From Hyphomicrobiales bacterium (GTDB taxonomy: Bacteria; Pseudomonadota; Alphaproteobacteria; Rhizobiales; Xanthobacteraceae): DNA of 64,000 nucleotides. The notes under the pieces are model-generated. The model was given only the letters and a program-made list of their open reading frames with translations. It was not told the DNA's origin and searched no databases. Shown here piece after piece: positions 53,240 to 64,000 of the stretch (positions are counted from its first letter, which is position 1; each line of letters opens with the position of its first letter). The stretch is from contig JACPOA010000012.1 in NCBI GenBank assembly GCA_016185205.1, forward strand, positions 1-64,000, written 5' to 3'. The position numbers were made by a program, and so were the translations under genes.

Positions 53240-54160
53240 ATGAAAGCAGTACTCCTCACAAATCACGGCGGGTCGGAGATGCTGAGCTATGGCGAGGCGG
53301 CGGACCCGGTCGCTGGAGCCGGCGAAGTCGTGGTCGACATTCACGCGGCCTCCGTCAATGGCGCCGATTACAAAGTGCGGCGCGGCAAAGGCCGCTACCT
53401 GCTCAATAAATTCCCGCACATTCTGGGCCGCGACTTCTCCGGCGTGGTCAGCGCGCTGGGCGCAGGCGTCAGCGATTTCAAAACCGGCGATGCCGTGTTC
53501 GGCGTCACCGACGTGGGGCTGGAAGGCGCCTACGCGGAAAAGATCGCCATCAAGGCCGCCATCGTCGCCAAGAAGCCCGCCTCGCTCAGCCATACGCAAG
53601 CGGCGGCGCTCGGGCTTATCAGCCTGACCGCGCTCACCGCCATTGAGGACACCGCCCACCTCAAGGCCGGTCAGACCATCCTGATCCAGGGCGGCGCCGG
53701 CGGCGTCGCCGGCTTTGCCGTGCAGCTCGCCAAGCATCTTGGCGCCACGGTGATCGCCACCGCCAGCGCCGGCAATCACCCTTATGTACGCGGCCTCGGC
53801 GCCGACCGGGTGATCGACTACAACGCCGAGGATTTTTTCGCCATCGGTCCGGTCTGCGACGTGGTGTTCGACACCGTCGGCGGCGATAGCGTGCGCGCGG
53901 GCTGCTACAAGGTGCTCAAGCCGGGCGGCAGACTGGTGTGGATCGCCCCGGCCGAGGGACCGGCGCGCGCCGACGTCGAGACCCTGCGGCCCGACGTCAA
54001 ACGCGACCGCGCCCATCTCGAGCGCATGCTGGCGCTGCTCGCCGCCGGCGCGGTGAAGCCGCCCGCCATCACCCGCTACAAGCTCGCCGACGCCGGCGAG
54101 GCGCACCGGGTCAGCGAAGCGCGCCATCTGCAGGGCAAACTGGTGTTCGATGTGCGCTGA
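53240..54160 (+). CDS. MDR-family NAD(P)-dependent quinone oxidoreductase
   Basis: A 306-residue zinc-free medium-chain dehydrogenase/reductase, quinone-oxidoreductase-like. N-terminal LTNHGGSEMLSYGEAADP and DYKVRRGKGRYLLNKFPHILGRDFSGVV build the catalytic fold; the Rossmann part has ILIQGGAGGVAGFAVQLAKHLGATVIATAS, a cofactor-binding AGGVG-type loop. No catalytic-zinc Cys/His set is visible. Substrate unknown. ATG 53240 is chosen over an upstream frame in the repeat. Confidence 0.87.
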   Translation: MKAVLLTNHGGSEMLSYGEAADPVAGAGEVVVDIHAASVNGADYKVRRGKGRYLLNKFPHILGRDFSGVVSALGAGVSDFKTGDAVFGVTDVGLEGAYAEKIAIKAAIVAKKPASLSHTQAAALGLISLTALTAIEDTAHLKAGQTILIQGGAGGVAGFAVQLAKHLGATVIATASAGNHPYVRGLGADRVIDYNAEDFFAIGPVCDVVFDTVGGDSVRAGCYKVLKPGGRLVWIAPAEGPARADVETLRPDVKRDRAHLERMLALLAAGAVKPPAITRYKLADAGEAHRVSEARHLQGKLVFDVR

Positions 54161-54252
54161 CGCACAATTGTTATCGTCCGACAAATGCGGGACAATCTGC
54201 AATTCGACTTGCTAGACTGCGTCATCCATATCGGCCACCAGGAGGAAACAAC

Positions 54253-54638
54253 ATGCGCGCCAACATCAAATCGCTGCTTGTGACGTCTATCGCCTTGGCA
54301 TCGTTCGCCGGTCTGACCGGCACGGCGAGTGCTGCCGATCCCTACGGCAACTGGGTGCGTCCCTCGACCGGCACGCAGGTGAGCTTCTACGCTTGCGGCG
54401 GCAAGCTCTGCGCCAAAATCGTCGCGGTCAAGGATGAGGCCCGCAAGAAGACGGTCGGCACCGTGATCATAAAAGGAATGATCAAAGCCGGCGACAACAA
54501 GTGGGAAGGCGACCTGTTGGATGTCGAGTCCGGAAAAACCTATTCGGGCGTGGCCACGCTGGAGGGCCCGAGCGCGTTGAACCTCAAAGGCTGCGTGGCT
54601 GGATTATTCTGCAGGGGCGAGACCTGGGCCAAGGTGAA

Positions 54639-54642
<4 letters not shown>
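54253..54642 (+). CDS. DUF2147 exported protein
   Basis: A 129-residue secreted protein: signal peptide 1-27 (ending ASA), then [35 protein letters not shown], the DUF2147 signature with a Cys-containing pair (CGGKLC), a second Cys near [13 protein letters not shown]. Function unknown; the family is widespread in proteobacteria. AGGAGGAAACAAC is a near-perfect ribosome-binding site. The stop TGA overlaps the start GTGA of the next gene, so they form an operon. Confidence 0.85.
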
Positions 54643-56756
<2,114 letters not shown>

Positions 56757-56759
56757 GTC

Positions 56760-58025
<1,266 letters not shown>

Positions 58026-58316
58026 TGGGGGTTTACGTCCTTGGAAGAGTGACCGGTGGAGTCTTGGCTACGGAAGCCTTGGAAAAAATGAAAAGACTCG
58101 GACCCGAGTGACTTGAGAGGAGAGAGAGATCGCAGGTCTGGGGTATCGAGGGAGTTGGGAAAAGCGCCCGGGGGACCCGATGCTGCGACCGGCCCGAACA
58201 TTTGGGGCCGGAACGCGACTAGCATCCGCCTGCGTTCGGTGGGAACAATCAACATATGGCGGGCGACGATTTCGCGCAAGAGGCGGCACCCCGCTTTGCA
58301 CGAATTAATGCTGATT
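58026..58316 (-). other. Long leader region between hemJ and rho
   Basis: About 290 bp without a supported gene. A short open frame (58013-58279, 88 residues) overlaps the rho start but has no family resemblance. The sequence has many purine-rich and C-rich stretches in the transcript sense, as expected if rho controls its own leader. I see no riboswitch structure I can name. Confidence 0.45.
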
Positions 58317-58739
58317 TTAGAAAGGCTTGACGGTCGCCAAGATCACGATGACGATCATCAGCACCGTCGGTATCTCATTGACGATACGGAAGAATTTCTG
58401 AGAATGCCGATTCCGGTCGTAGCTGAATTCGGTGGTCCAGTGCCCGAGCAGGCCGTGCATGATCGTCAGGGCGATTACCAAGATAAATTTTGCAATGAAC
58501 CAGCCGGACGCGAACCACTGGCCTTCGAACGCCAGCACGATGCCCACCACCCACGCGCCGATCATCGCCGGCATCATGATGAATTTATAGAGCCGGCGCT
58601 CCATCACCTTGAAGGTTTCCGACTGCTCGGAGCCGGGCGTTGCCTGCGCGTGATAGACGAACAGCCGCGGCAGATAGAGCAGGCCCGCCATCCACGAGAT
58701 GACGGCGATGATGTGCAGGGCTTTGAGGGTGAGATACAT
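58317..58739 (-). CDS. hemJ: Protoporphyrinogen oxidase HemJ
   Basis: A 140-residue integral membrane protein with four helices (LHIIAVISWMAGLLYLPRLFVYH, MMPAMIGAWVVGIVLAFEG, WFIAKFILVIALTIMHGLL, NEIPTVLMIVIVILATV). The conserved His in LHIIAVISWM and Lys residues in the C-terminus fit HemJ of heme biosynthesis (protoporphyrinogen IX to protoporphyrin IX). Its start codon touches the left end of the DUF559 element, and the GGGGAGGGATAAG of that end serves as the ribosome-binding site. The DUF559 stop TAA is 1 bp from the hemJ ATG. Confidence 0.92.
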   Translation of the reverse strand: MYLTLKALHIIAVISWMAGLLYLPRLFVYHAQATPGSEQSETFKVMERRLYKFIMMPAMIGAWVVGIVLAFEGQWFASGWFIAKFILVIALTIMHGLLGHWTTEFSYDRNRHSQKFFRIVNEIPTVLMIVIVILATVKPF

Positions 58740-59184
58740 CTTATCCCTCCCCTGAAAGGGGAGGGTGGCCGCCGAAGGTGGCCGGGTGGGGTTTGCTCTC
58801 CATCAGGGCAGCATCGATGGTTTCCAGTATGCCGTCCAGATTTGAATCGACGTCGCTGTTCCAAAAGCGCAGTACACGAAAACCAGAACGTATCAACGTC
58901 TGGTCGCGCTTTTCATCGGCGGTCGCGTGAGCTTTTAGATTGTGCTGACCGCCGTCGATTTCGACAACAAGTCCGTACTTCAAACAAACGAAATCGACGA
59001 TGTATCCCTTGCGCGGGGCCTGACGGCGGAAATGATATCCTCGCTTGCGCCAAGACCGCAGATGATTCCAGACTTTCACCTCCTGCTGGGTCATCGTCTT
59101 GCGGAGACGTCTTGCGATTTGGTTGGCCATACCCCACCCGTCTCGCTTCGCTCGCCACCCTCCCCTTTCAGGGGAGGGATAAGA
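58739..59184. mobile_element. 446-bp candidate mobile element: DUF559 gene between perfect 31-bp inverted repeats
   Basis: 58739-58769 and 59154-59184 are a perfect 31-bp inverted repeat, each starting TCTTATCCCT and carrying its own hairpin CTCCCC-tgaaa-GGGGAG. Inward of each lies a further partly conserved GGTGGGG/CCCCACC stretch. The unit fills exactly the gap between hemE (stop 59186) and hemJ (start 58739). A solo diverged copy of the end is at 18122-18177. No target duplication is evident. Confidence 0.7.
58741..59130 (-). CDS. DUF559 endonuclease-like protein
   Basis: A 129-residue DUF559 protein, a restriction-endonuclease-like fold related to the Vsr type: MTQQEVKVWNHLRSWRKRGYHFRRQAPRKGYIVDFVCLKYGLVVEIDGGQHN, with the D and E-x-D catalytic acids in IVDFVC and VVEIDGGQH, then VLRFWNSDVDSNLDGILETI. 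The last 17 residues (KPHPATFGGHPPLSGEG) and the stop codon come from the left inverted repeat. Start ATG 59130 lies just inside the right repeat. It is wedged in the heme operon but does not resemble any heme enzyme. Its activity is untested; DUF559 proteins are thought to be nucleases by fold. Confidence 0.82.
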   Translation of the reverse strand: MANQIARRLRKTMTQQEVKVWNHLRSWRKRGYHFRRQAPRKGYIVDFVCLKYGLVVEIDGGQHNLKAHATADEKRDQTLIRSGFRVLRFWNSDVDSNLDGILETIDAALMESKPHPATFGGHPPLSGEG

Positions 59185-59185
59185 G

Positions 59186-60238
59186 TCATCTCCGCATCCG
59201 CTTCAGCATCTGCTCGACATGCGCGATCGGCGTATTGGGCAGAATGCCGTGGCCGAGATTGAAGATGAGACGGCCGCCCGAGAGCGTCGCCATCACGTCA
59301 TCGACTTCGCGCTCGAGCGCGGTGCCGCCGGCAAGCAGCGCGAGCGGGTCGACATTGCCCTGCACCGCTACGCGCGATTGCAGCGTATCGCGCGCGATCT
59401 CACGCTCGAAGGTCCAGTCGATGCCGATGCCGTTCACGCCAGTCATGTCGGCATAGGCTAATGCCATCGCGCTGACGCCGCGCGGAAAACCGATAATCTT
59501 GGCGCCCGGGACCTGCCGGCGCACACCCTCGACGATTTTCTGCGTCGGCTGGATACACCAGCGCTCGAATTGTTCGGGTCCCAGCACGCCTGCCCAGGTA
59601 TCAAAAATCTGCACGCATTCGGCGCCGGCCTTCAGTTGCCCGACCAGATATTCGATCGAGCCCTGCACCAGCCGGTCGATCAACCGGCCGAAACCAGCCG
59701 GATCGCGATAGGCGAACAGCCGCGCCGGCGCTTGATCGGGCGTCGCCTCGCCCGCTACCATATAAGTAGCCACCGTCCAGGGCGCGCCGCAAAATCCGAT
59801 CAGTGTGGTCTTGCTGTCGAGCGCCGACTTGACCCGTGACACGGTCTCATAGACTGGGGCTAGTACCTTTGTATCGATGGTCTCGTGCAGACTATCCAGC
59901 GCTGCGGTATCGGCCAGCGGCTCCAGTCTGGGTCCTTCGCCAACCTGAAACTCAACCTTGCGACCGAGCGCCAGCGGGATCACCAGAATATCGGAAAACA
60001 AAATCGCGGCATCGAAGCCGAAGCGCCTCACCGGCTGTAAAGTGACTTCCGCCGCCAACTCGGGATTGAAGCAAAGGTCGAGAAATCCTCCAGCTTTCTC
60101 ACGCACCGCACGATATTCCGGCAGATACCGGCCGGCTTGCCGCATCATCCAGACCGGTGGGATCGCTTCGCGAGCGCCATCCAGCACGCGAAGCAGCGGC
60201 TTTATCCCCACACTCTCAGTTTGGTAAGCTTCTTCCAT
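59186..60238 (-). CDS. hemE: Uroporphyrinogen decarboxylase
   Basis: A 350-residue TIM-barrel enzyme making coproporphyrinogen [20 protein letters not shown] near residue 30 is the substrate-binding signature, with FSDILVIP, then [16 protein letters not shown], and GIGIDWTF later. The start ATG 60238 is used because the frame upstream (to 60301) lies in the origin region. It precedes the DUF559 element and hemJ in the same direction. The Hyphomicrobiales chromosome origin is next to hemE. Confidence 0.95.
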   Translation of the reverse strand: MEEAYQTESVGIKPLLRVLDGAREAIPPVWMMRQAGRYLPEYRAVREKAGGFLDLCFNPELAAEVTLQPVRRFGFDAAILFSDILVIPLALGRKVEFQVGEGPRLEPLADTAALDSLHETIDTKVLAPVYETVSRVKSALDSKTTLIGFCGAPWTVATYMVAGEATPDQAPARLFAYRDPAGFGRLIDRLVQGSIEYLVGQLKAGAECVQIFDTWAGVLGPEQFERWCIQPTQKIVEGVRRQVPGAKIIGFPRGVSAMALAYADMTGVNGIGIDWTFEREIARDTLQSRVAVQGNVDPLALLAGGTALEREVDDVMATLSGGRLIFNLGHGILPNTPIAHVEQMLKRMRR

Positions 60239-60590
60239 AAAGACTCTTATAAGACTCTTTGTAGTGTTTATTAGGCGGTTGATTGGACTCATGACTCGCA
60301 AGCGACAATCTGTCCACCGGCTGGCGCGGGTGAATTCAGAATCGAGTGCTATTCAGTCGCAGGCTATCCACAGCGGCAATGGCGGTTTTATTGGGCTTTT
60401 GCCATTCTATCCCCCGATGTCCCCAGACCGGCGTCCACAATCCTGCATCGCCGTCCGTTCGGTGTTCCAGCATTGTCCCGCGATCAGCCATGTGGATGGA
60501 AATAACACGCCCGACCAGTGTCGGCTTGCGTGAGGGTCAAAGCCGTGGCCTCCTCCCATGGTATCCACAGCTCATCCTGTTGTCATACAG
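60239..60590. other. Probable chromosome replication origin (oriC) between hemE and ppsR
   Basis: Non-coding divergent region. An AT-rich start (60239-60286) with direct repeat AGACTCTT (60241 and 60253) could be the unwinding element. DnaA-box-like 9-mers one base from TTATCCACA: CTATCCACA (60364-60372), GTATCCACA (60561-60569), TTATCCCCA (60202-60210, inside hemE). A two-mismatch box TGTGGATGG sits in reverse at 60491-60499; GTCCACAA near 60432 is weaker. Location beside hemE fits oriC of Caulobacter and Hyphomicrobiales; parAB-parS lie 10-15 kb away. Confidence 0.7.
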
Positions 60591-61424
60591 ATGCCTGAAC
60601 CCGGTTATTTCCATCTCCATCTAGTGTCCGACGCCACCGGCGAGACCCTGATCACGGTCGCGCGTGCGGCCGCGGCGCAATACGCCAATGTGCATCCGGT
60701 CGAGCATCTCTATCCGATGGTGCGCTCGAAGAAGCAGCTCGATCATGCGCTGGCCGAAATCACCGAGGCGCCCGGCCTGGTGCTTTATACCCTGCTCGAG
60801 GAAGACCTGATCGCGCTCTTGGAAACCAAATGCCGCGAACTCGGCCTGCCCTGCATGTCGGTGCTGGGTCCGATTCTGCGGGTGTTCCAGTCCTATCTTG
60901 GCGCCGAAACCATCCACCGCGCCGGCGCTCAGCACGTGCTCAACGCGGAATATTTCCAGCGCATCGATGCGCTCAACTACACCATGTTTCACGACGACGG
61001 CCAGCATGTGGAAGGGCTGGAACAGGCCGATGTGGTGCTGATCGGCGTCTCGCGCACCTCGAAAACCCCGACCTCGATCTATCTCGCCAATCGCGGCGTC
61101 AAGACCGCCAATGTGCCGCTGGTGCCGGGCGTCCCGCTGCCGCCGCAGGTCGAGAAGCTGGCGCGGCCGCTGGTGATCGGGCTTTATGCCAGCGCGGAAC
61201 GCATCGTGCAGATCCGCGAGAACCGCTTGCTCGGTCTGAAAGCGCATCGCGACGACTCGCAATATATCGACAAGACCGCGGTGGCCGAGGAGGTGGCGTT
61301 TTCGCGCCGGCTCTGCGCCAAGAACAATTGGCCGAGCATCGACGTGACGCGTCGCTCGATCGAGGAAACCGCCGCCGCGGTGATGAAGCTGTTGTCGGAA
61401 CGCCGCCGCCATACGGTGGGCTAG
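60591..61424 (+). CDS. ppsR: Pyruvate, phosphate dikinase regulatory protein (PpsR family)
   Basis: A 277-residue kinase/pyrophosphorylase of the DUF299 family that switches PPDK or PEP synthase by phosphorylation. [20 protein letters not shown] starts the fold; the P-loop-like [20 protein letters not shown] is near residue 148. ATG 60591 is chosen because it gives the family's usual N-terminus; ATG 60558 lies in the origin region, before a DnaA-like box. Divergent from hemE across the origin. Confidence 0.92.
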   Translation: MPEPGYFHLHLVSDATGETLITVARAAAAQYANVHPVEHLYPMVRSKKQLDHALAEITEAPGLVLYTLLEEDLIALLETKCRELGLPCMSVLGPILRVFQSYLGAETIHRAGAQHVLNAEYFQRIDALNYTMFHDDGQHVEGLEQADVVLIGVSRTSKTPTSIYLANRGVKTANVPLVPGVPLPPQVEKLARPLVIGLYASAERIVQIRENRLLGLKAHRDDSQYIDKTAVAEEVAFSRRLCAKNNWPSIDVTRRSIEETAAAVMKLLSERRRHTVG

Positions 61425-61472
61425 CGCGTGATCCCGAAAAGTGGGAACCGGTTTTCGGAAAAGATCGCGCGC
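61424..61472. repeat. Palindromic repeat, family 1 copy E
   Basis: Starts on the last base of the ppsR stop codon; arms GCGCGTGATC and GATCGCGCGC, centre AAGTGGGAACCGGTTTTC. Both arms differ from the other copies, partly in a paired fashion. It is followed by the maf-like gene. Confidence 0.88.
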
Positions 61473-61496
61473 CAAGAAAAGGATTAAAGGAAAATC

Positions 61497-62105
61497 ATGC
61501 CGCTCTGGCTCGACCGTCAGCCTTTGGTGCTTGCGTCCAAGAGCGACGTGCGCGGCAAGCTGCTGGCGGCCGCCGGGCTTCGCTTTGAGATCAGGCCGGC
61601 GCATATCGACGAGCGCGCCGTCGAAGCCAAAGCCGGCCCCATCGACGCGGCCGCGGCGGCGCGGCTGCTGGCGCGCGCCAAGGCGCTCGCCGTGGCGGCC
61701 ACGCGTCCCGGACAATTGGTGCTGGGTGCCGACCAGACGCTGGCGCGCGGCGCCATCCGCTTCAGCAAGCCCGCCAATCGCGACGTCGCGGCCGAGCAAT
61801 TGCGGGCGCTGCGCGGACGCACGCACGAGCTGCATTCCGCGCTCGCCTTGGCGCGTGACGCCACGGTGCTGTTCGATTGCGTCGATACCGCGCGGCTGAC
61901 CATGCGCGACATTTCCGATCGTTTCCTCGACGACTATCTTGCCATGGCCGGCGATGCCGCCTTGCTCAGCGTCGGCGGCTATCAGCTCGAAGGCATCGGC
62001 GTGCATCTGTTCGAGAAGATCGAGGGCGACTATTTCACCATTCTCGGCCTGCCGCTGTTGCCGCTGCTCGGGTTCCTGCGGCAAAATAAGTTCGTCGACG
62101 GTTGA
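61497..62105 (+). CDS. Maf-like nucleoside-triphosphate pyrophosphatase
   Basis: A 202-residue Maf family protein. LVLASKSDVRGKLLAAAGL is the N-terminal signature with the S-x-R substrate-binding segment, VLGADQTL the metal-site region, and YQLEGIGVHLFEKIEGDYFTILGLPLLPLL the C-terminus. Maf proteins hydrolyse modified or canonical NTPs to NMPs. It precedes coaE with a 3-bp gap; in many relatives aroE lies between them, but not here. Confidence 0.88.
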   Translation: MPLWLDRQPLVLASKSDVRGKLLAAAGLRFEIRPAHIDERAVEAKAGPIDAAAAARLLARAKALAVAATRPGQLVLGADQTLARGAIRFSKPANRDVAAEQLRALRGRTHELHSALALARDATVLFDCVDTARLTMRDISDRFLDDYLAMAGDAALLSVGGYQLEGIGVHLFEKIEGDYFTILGLPLLPLLGFLRQNKFVDG

Positions 62106-62108
62106 TCC

Positions 62109-62708
62109 ATGTTCATCCTCGGTCTCACCGGCTCGATCGGCATGGGAAAGTCCACCACGGCGAAATTCTTCGCCGAGGCGGGCGTGCCGGTCTATGACGC
62201 CGATGCCGCCGTGCACCGGCTGTACGAGGGCGAGGCCACGCCCGCGATCGAGACGGCGTTTCCGGGCACCACCGCGAACGGCAAGGTCGATCGCGATAAA
62301 CTCGCCAAAAGCGTGCTGGGCGATGCCGCCGCCATCAAGCGGCTTGAATCGATCGTGCATCCGCGGGTAGCAGGCGCGCGCGAACGCTTCCTGGCCGAGG
62401 CCGAGCGCAGCGGTGCGCCGGTGGTGGTGCTCGACATTCCGCTGCTGTTCGAGACCGGCGGCGACAAGCGCTGCGACGCCGTGGTGGTGGTCTCGGCGCC
62501 CGCCGACATGCAGCGCATGCGCGCCTTCGAGCGGCCCGGCATGAGCGAGAGCAAACTCACGGCCATCATGGCCAACCAGGTGCCGGACGACGAGAAGCGT
62601 CGGCGCGCCGATTTCGTGGTGGATACCTCGCAAGGATTCGAGCACGCCCGCGGCCAGGTGCGTGATATCCTGACCCGCGTTGCTATAATGCCGAAACGGT
62701 CGCGGTGA
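62109..62708 (+). CDS. coaE: Dephospho-CoA kinase
   Basis: A 199-residue P-loop kinase for the last step of CoA synthesis. Walker [14 protein letters not shown] at residues 4-16, then D-A-D-A-A-V-H acceptor segment and [24 protein letters not shown]. Length is normal. The stop codon overlaps a possible GTG start of dnaQ. Confidence 0.94.
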   Translation: MFILGLTGSIGMGKSTTAKFFAEAGVPVYDADAAVHRLYEGEATPAIETAFPGTTANGKVDRDKLAKSVLGDAAAIKRLESIVHPRVAGARERFLAEAERSGAPVVVLDIPLLFETGGDKRCDAVVVVSAPADMQRMRAFERPGMSESKLTAIMANQVPDDEKRRRADFVVDTSQGFEHARGQVRDILTRVAIMPKRSR

Positions 62709-62728
62709 TTCTGCCGGCCTGGAACCTA

Positions 62729-63430
62729 ATGCGCGAAATCGTCCTCGACACTGAAACTACCGGGTTGGATCCCAACCAGGGCCATCGCCTGGTCGAGGTC
62801 GGCTGCATCGAATTGCTCAACCGGATTCCGACCGGCGCGACCTTCCACGCCTATCTCAATCCGGAGCGCGAGGTGCCGGCCGAGGCCTTCGCCATTCACG
62901 GGCTGTCGAGCGACTTCCTCAAGGGCCACAAGCGTTTCGTCGAGATCGTCGACGACTTCCTCGCCTTCATCGGCGATGCGCCGCTGGTGATCCACAATGC
63001 CGGCTTCGATCACGGCTTCCTGTGCGCCGAGCTCAAGCGCGTCAAGCGTGCGCTGATCGCGCGCGAACGGCTGGTCGATACGCTGCTGCTGGCGCGCCGC
63101 AAGCATCCGGCCGGACCCAACCGGCTCGACGATCTGTGCGCGCGCTATGGCATCGACAATTCGCGCCGCAGCAAGCATGGCGCGCTGCTCGATGCCGAAA
63201 TCCTGGCCGAGGTCTATCTGGAGCTGATCGGCGCTCGCCAGGCGCAGCTGGGCTTGGCCGAAACCGTCGAGCGGCGCGGCACGGACGGCGACGGCATCGT
63301 GGCCCGGCGCGAACGCAGCGTGCCGTTGACGTCGCGCCTCAGCGAGGCCGAACGTACCGCGCACCGTCAGTTCGTGGCGAGCCTGGGCGAAACCGCGCTG
63401 TGGCGGAATTATCTGCCGGACGGAACCTGA
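62729..63430 (+). CDS. dnaQ: DNA polymerase III epsilon subunit (proofreading exonuclease)
   Basis: A 233-residue DEDDh exonuclease. Exo I IVLDTETTGLDP, Exo II VIHNAGFDHGFL and Exo III K-H-G-A-L-L-D-A-E-I are intact, so it can proofread. A C-terminal tail binds the alpha subunit. ATG 62729 gives the usual MREIVLDTETTG start; a GTG at 62705, overlapping the coaE stop, is possible. Confidence 0.94.
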   Translation: MREIVLDTETTGLDPNQGHRLVEVGCIELLNRIPTGATFHAYLNPEREVPAEAFAIHGLSSDFLKGHKRFVEIVDDFLAFIGDAPLVIHNAGFDHGFLCAELKRVKRALIARERLVDTLLLARRKHPAGPNRLDDLCARYGIDNSRRSKHGALLDAEILAEVYLELIGARQAQLGLAETVERRGTDGDGIVARRERSVPLTSRLSEAERTAHRQFVASLGETALWRNYLPDGT

Positions 63431-63434
63431 CCGC

Positions 63435-63914
63435 TCAGCTCTGATTGGCCGCCGGCTGCGGCGTCATCTGTTCCATCTTCTGGCGGTAGAGCCCGACGAA
63501 ATCCACCGGATCGAGCAGCAGCGGCGGGAAGCCGCCATTGCGCACCGCGGTGGCGACGATCTCGCGCGCGAACGGGAACAGCAGGCGCGGGCATTCGATC
63601 AGCACGATGGCGTTCAGGCTCTCTTGCGGCACATTGCGGATGCGGAACACGCCGCCGAATTGCAGCTCGAAATTGAACAGCAGCGAGCCGGCATTTTCCG
63701 CCTTGCCTTGCAGATCGAGCACCACCTCGATGTCGGTGTCCGACAGCGGCGTGGCGTTGACGTTGATCTGGATGTTGATCTGCGGCGGCTCCTGCTTGGG
63801 GGCCAATGACTGCGGCGCGTTCGGATTCTCGAACGAGAAATCCTTGATGTATTGCGCCACCACGTTGAGTTGCGGCACGTTTTCGGCGGAGGGGCCGCCA
63901 TTGGTCGTCGACAT
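63435..63914 (-). CDS. secB: Protein-export chaperone SecB
   Basis: A 159-residue Sec[44 protein letters not shown] and [38 protein letters not shown], the last two being the hydrophobic substrate groove region. The tetramer delivers precursor proteins to SecA. ATG 63914 is used; the Met-rich frame upstream is out of family. It converges on dnaQ. Confidence 0.95.
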   Translation of the reverse strand: MSTTNGGPSAENVPQLNVVAQYIKDFSFENPNAPQSLAPKQEPPQINIQINVNATPLSDTDIEVVLDLQGKAENAGSLLFNFELQFGGVFRIRNVPQESLNAIVLIECPRLLFPFAREIVATAVRNGGFPPLLLDPVDFVGLYRQKMEQMTPQPAANQS

Positions 63915-64000
63915 GAACACTCCTTCGCGCCGCCAGGCGGCCTCATAATTTGGCGGTTGGCTAACATAGGGCCTGTAGGGGAACAAGGACGTGCGGTTGT
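63915..64000. other. Right window edge
   Basis: Upstream region of secB with no complete gene; a purine-rich strand lies at 63926-63990. The window ends here, so the promoter cannot be judged. Confidence 0.4.

Noticed and set aside
60980-61000. Third parS-like sequence (ATGTTTCACGACGAC)
   Set aside because: Only the left half matches; it is not palindromic and lies in ppsR coding sequence.
60621-62645. 674-residue reverse frame opposite ppsR, maf and coaE
   Set aside because: Shadow across three conserved genes.

Overview
The window looks like a chromosomal segment of a high-GC alphaproteobacterium of the order Hyphomicrobiales (Rhizobiales), most like the Xanthobacteraceae/Nitrobacteraceae (Bradyrhizobium-Pseudolabrys side). 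The evidence is the conserved gene order leuS-lptE-holA ... parB-parA-rsmG-mnmG-mnmE ... rho-hemJ-hemE / ppsR-maf-coaE-dnaQ / secB, the large NAD-glutamate dehydrogenase, the rsmB-heparinase-purH string, and the many GC-rich palindromic repeats between genes. No prophage, plasmid backbone, rRNA operon or CRISPR array is visible.

Layout. 0.3-12.4 kb: cell-wall L,D-transpeptidase, SNase-like nuclease, rsmB, heparinase-like enzyme, purH, gdhB (reverse) and a peroxidase-related enzyme. 12.5-18.1 kb: ggt, tRNA-Gly(GCC), a DUF3551 protein, a prolyl-tRNA deacylase, a CnoX/YbbN-type thioredoxin, a Lon-N-domain protein, a Trm112 protein and a GST. 18.1-19.1 kb: a small lower-GC patch with a methyltransferase and a decayed cupredoxin. 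19.1-22.3 kb: ubiH-like hydroxylase, tesB, DUF2927. 22.3-26.4 kb: two glnK-amtB pairs for nitrogen sensing and ammonium uptake. 26.6-35.6 kb: aminotransferase, ftsK, lolA-like, exonuclease III, cNMP-binding protein, OmpR-type regulator, L,D-transpeptidase, methyltransferase and yggS. 35.7-40.6 kb: leuS, lptE, holA. 40.6-44.6 kb: accessory genes including a tiny two-CXXC zinc-binding protein (38 aa), a relic of an SDR gene and a RelE/ParE-type toxin-antitoxin pair. 44.8-51.0 kb: parB, parA, rsmG, mnmG, mnmE with two perfect parS sites. 51.0-56.8 kb: accessory block (RHH/PIN toxin-antitoxin, DUF2806, MDR oxidoreductase, DUF2147, YyaL). 56.8-64 kb: rho, hemJ, DUF559, hemE, a probable oriC, ppsR, maf, coaE, dnaQ and secB.

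The partition genes and parS sites lie about 10-15 kb from a hemE-ppsR intergenic region that carries DnaA-box-like sequences and an AT-rich start, so the right half of the window is probably the origin domain of the chromosome.

The most unusual signal is a family of short GC-rich palindromic elements whose coding-sense translation resembles P-H-P-x-P-P-P-x-x-G-R-E. Copies sit in frame inside leuS, the yyaL homologue and the ubiH homologue, and one supplies the N-terminus of the DUF2927 gene. A related hairpin forms perfect 31-bp terminal inverted repeats around a DUF559 endonuclease-like gene wedged between hemE and hemJ, where it also supplies the hemJ ribosome-binding site. A separate 44-bp palindrome is inserted in the G domain of mnmE, next to an AT-rich in-frame insert. 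Together these suggest a coding-tolerated repeat family, possibly mobilised by a DUF559 nuclease. That link is an inference from sequence arrangement only.
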